A DNA stretch of 5,432 bases from Gammaproteobacteria bacterium. GTDB taxonomy: Bacteria > Pseudomonadota > Gammaproteobacteria > GRL18. The position numbers and the translations under genes were made by a program. The DNA lies in the NCBI GenBank assembly GCA_013139395.1, contig WTAX01000382.1:1-5432 (forward strand), in the 5' to 3' direction. Numbering within the stretch: position 1 is the stretch's first letter; every line of letters starts with the position of its first letter. Positions 4,657 through 5,432 of this stretch are shown piece after piece. The notes below the pieces were generated by a model, which saw only the letters and a list, made by a program, of their open reading frames with translations, was not told the origin of the DNA and did no database searches.

Positions 4657-5432
4657 ATGAAAAATAGAATTACTTACTTTTTTATCAGTATTTTATGCTG
4701 TTTTATTTCAGCCGTAAGTGCTGGAGATGATTTTGTCGAATTTGAGAAAGAGATCTTTTTCAATCACACAATATTAAAAAAAATTCCGAATAATATAGAA
4801 AATGAAAACTATCTAAAGCTTAATAAAGACGGTATTAAGGTTTATGTCTATAGACATAAAGATTCTGATTTTTGGGTATTTAAATCTTCTACTGATATCA
4901 ATGCATCATTAGATAGTATTTTGGCAGTAATGTTTGATAATAATTCTGGTGAGATGTGGATTGATGCCTGTAAAAAATCATTTCTAATTAAAAAAATCAG
5001 TTTCAATGAACGTTACCATTACCATGTTTTTGATATTCCTTTTCCATTTAACGATCGTGATTTTATCTTCCATTCTACATTAAAACAAAATCCTTTAGAC
5101 AAGTCAGTCACCATAAAAATGTTTTCAGCTTATGACTACTGTTATGATAAACAAATTATTCAATGCGATGAGGTTAATCAATCTAAACTTGTAAGAGTGG
5201 TTAAATCCTTTGGTGCATTTAAACTGGCACCAAATAAAAATGGCACAAAAATCACCTGGATACAAGATTCTGATCCTGCTGGTAACCTGCCGAGTTGGCT
5301 TGTTAATCAATTGGTTGAGAATACGCCTTACCGGACTTTCAAAAATCTTAAAAAAATTGTACAAAATAAAAAATATAACGATGCAAAGTTAATATATGAT
5401 GCTAATGGCATGGCTATTGATCTTAAATATAG
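4657..5432 (+). CDS. Exported START-domain (lipid-binding fold) protein, partial
   Basis: The frame is open from the ATG at 4657 to the window edge, giving 258 residues without a stop. A signal peptide covers about 1-22 (ending AVSA). Residues about 50-240 match the START/Bet v1-like pattern: LNKDGIKVYVYRH (55-67), FWVFKSSTDI (72-81), a W in GEMWIDAC (98-105), the hallmark FDIPFPFNDRDFIF (125-138), RVVKSFGAFKL (180-190), then the Asp-Pro-x-Gly-x-x-Pro-x-W motif DPAGNLPSWLVN (206-217). START domains bind lipids or other hydrophobic ligands in a deep pocket; the ligands of secreted bacterial members are mostly unknown. No strong ribosome binding site is seen; a weak GGA lies about 10-12 bases upstream. 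The gene is divergent from the Met-rich gene and shares its promoter element, so a role in envelope or membrane maintenance under the same stress is inferred. The C-terminus is outside the window. Confidence 0.82.
   Translation, partial: MKNRITYFFISILCCFISAVSAGDDFVEFEKEIFFNHTILKKIPNNIENENYLKLNKDGIKVYVYRHKDSDFWVFKSSTDINASLDSILAVMFDNNSGEMWIDACKKSFLIKKISFNERYHYHVFDIPFPFNDRDFIFHSTLKQNPLDKSVTIKMFSAYDYCYDKQIIQCDEVNQSKLVRVVKSFGAFKLAPNKNGTKITWIQDSDPAGNLPSWLVNQLVENTPYRTFKNLKKIVQNKKYNDAKLIYDANGMAIDLKY

Noticed and set aside
5125..5392. Short open frames on both strands inside the START gene
   Set aside because: They lie within the START-domain coding frame, which has clear family motifs.

Overview
The window is AT-rich and looks like accessory or envelope-related DNA from a gammaproteobacterium. 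This is inferred from a LapG-type peptidase, a DUF4124-like exported protein, a bacterial START-domain protein, a CopA-type ATPase and good AGGA-type ribosome binding sites. No ribosomal or housekeeping marker is present, so the genus cannot be named. Most products carry a Sec signal peptide and should act in the periplasm or at the outer envelope.

Layout: (1) 1-521, minus strand, is the N-terminal part of a copper P1B-type ATPase with two HMA domains, cut by the window edge. (2) 522-893 is a gene-free gap with only weak dyads. (3) 894-1556, minus, encodes a LapG-like transglutaminase-fold cysteine peptidase. (4) 1653-2144, minus, encodes an exported DUF4124-like protein with a very basic, internally duplicated tail. 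(5) 2391-2729, minus, is a small exported protein of unknown function. (6) 2864-3313, minus, is a periplasmic protein of unknown function. (7) 3359-3607, minus, is an 82-residue YHS protein with a clipped heavy-metal-binding motif. (8) 3785-4306, minus, is an exported Met-rich protein with nine 10-residue repeats, a plausible Cu(I)/Ag(I) binder. (9) 4657-5432, plus, is an exported START-domain protein, cut by the window edge.

The most interesting structure is regulatory. Three promoters share one element: TGTAA-type half-sites repeated three times at an exact 11-bp pitch, with a -10-like box about 12 bp further down. Copies lie upstream of the 112-residue exported protein (2800-2844, minus), the Met-rich protein (4392-4436, minus) and the START protein (4441-4486, plus; weaker -10). 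The latter two are divergent and fuse into a perfect 44-bp palindrome at 4417-4460. The pattern fits an OmpR/PhoB-family response regulator, for example a CopR/CusR- or CpxR-like protein. It links a putative copper-binding protein, an unknown secreted protein and a lipid-binding-type protein into one putative envelope/metal-stress regulon. The regulator itself is not in the window.

The copper theme (CopA N-terminus, YHS/heavy-metal-binding fragment, Met-rich protein) is well supported by motifs. The inducing signal and the identity of the regulator are inference.
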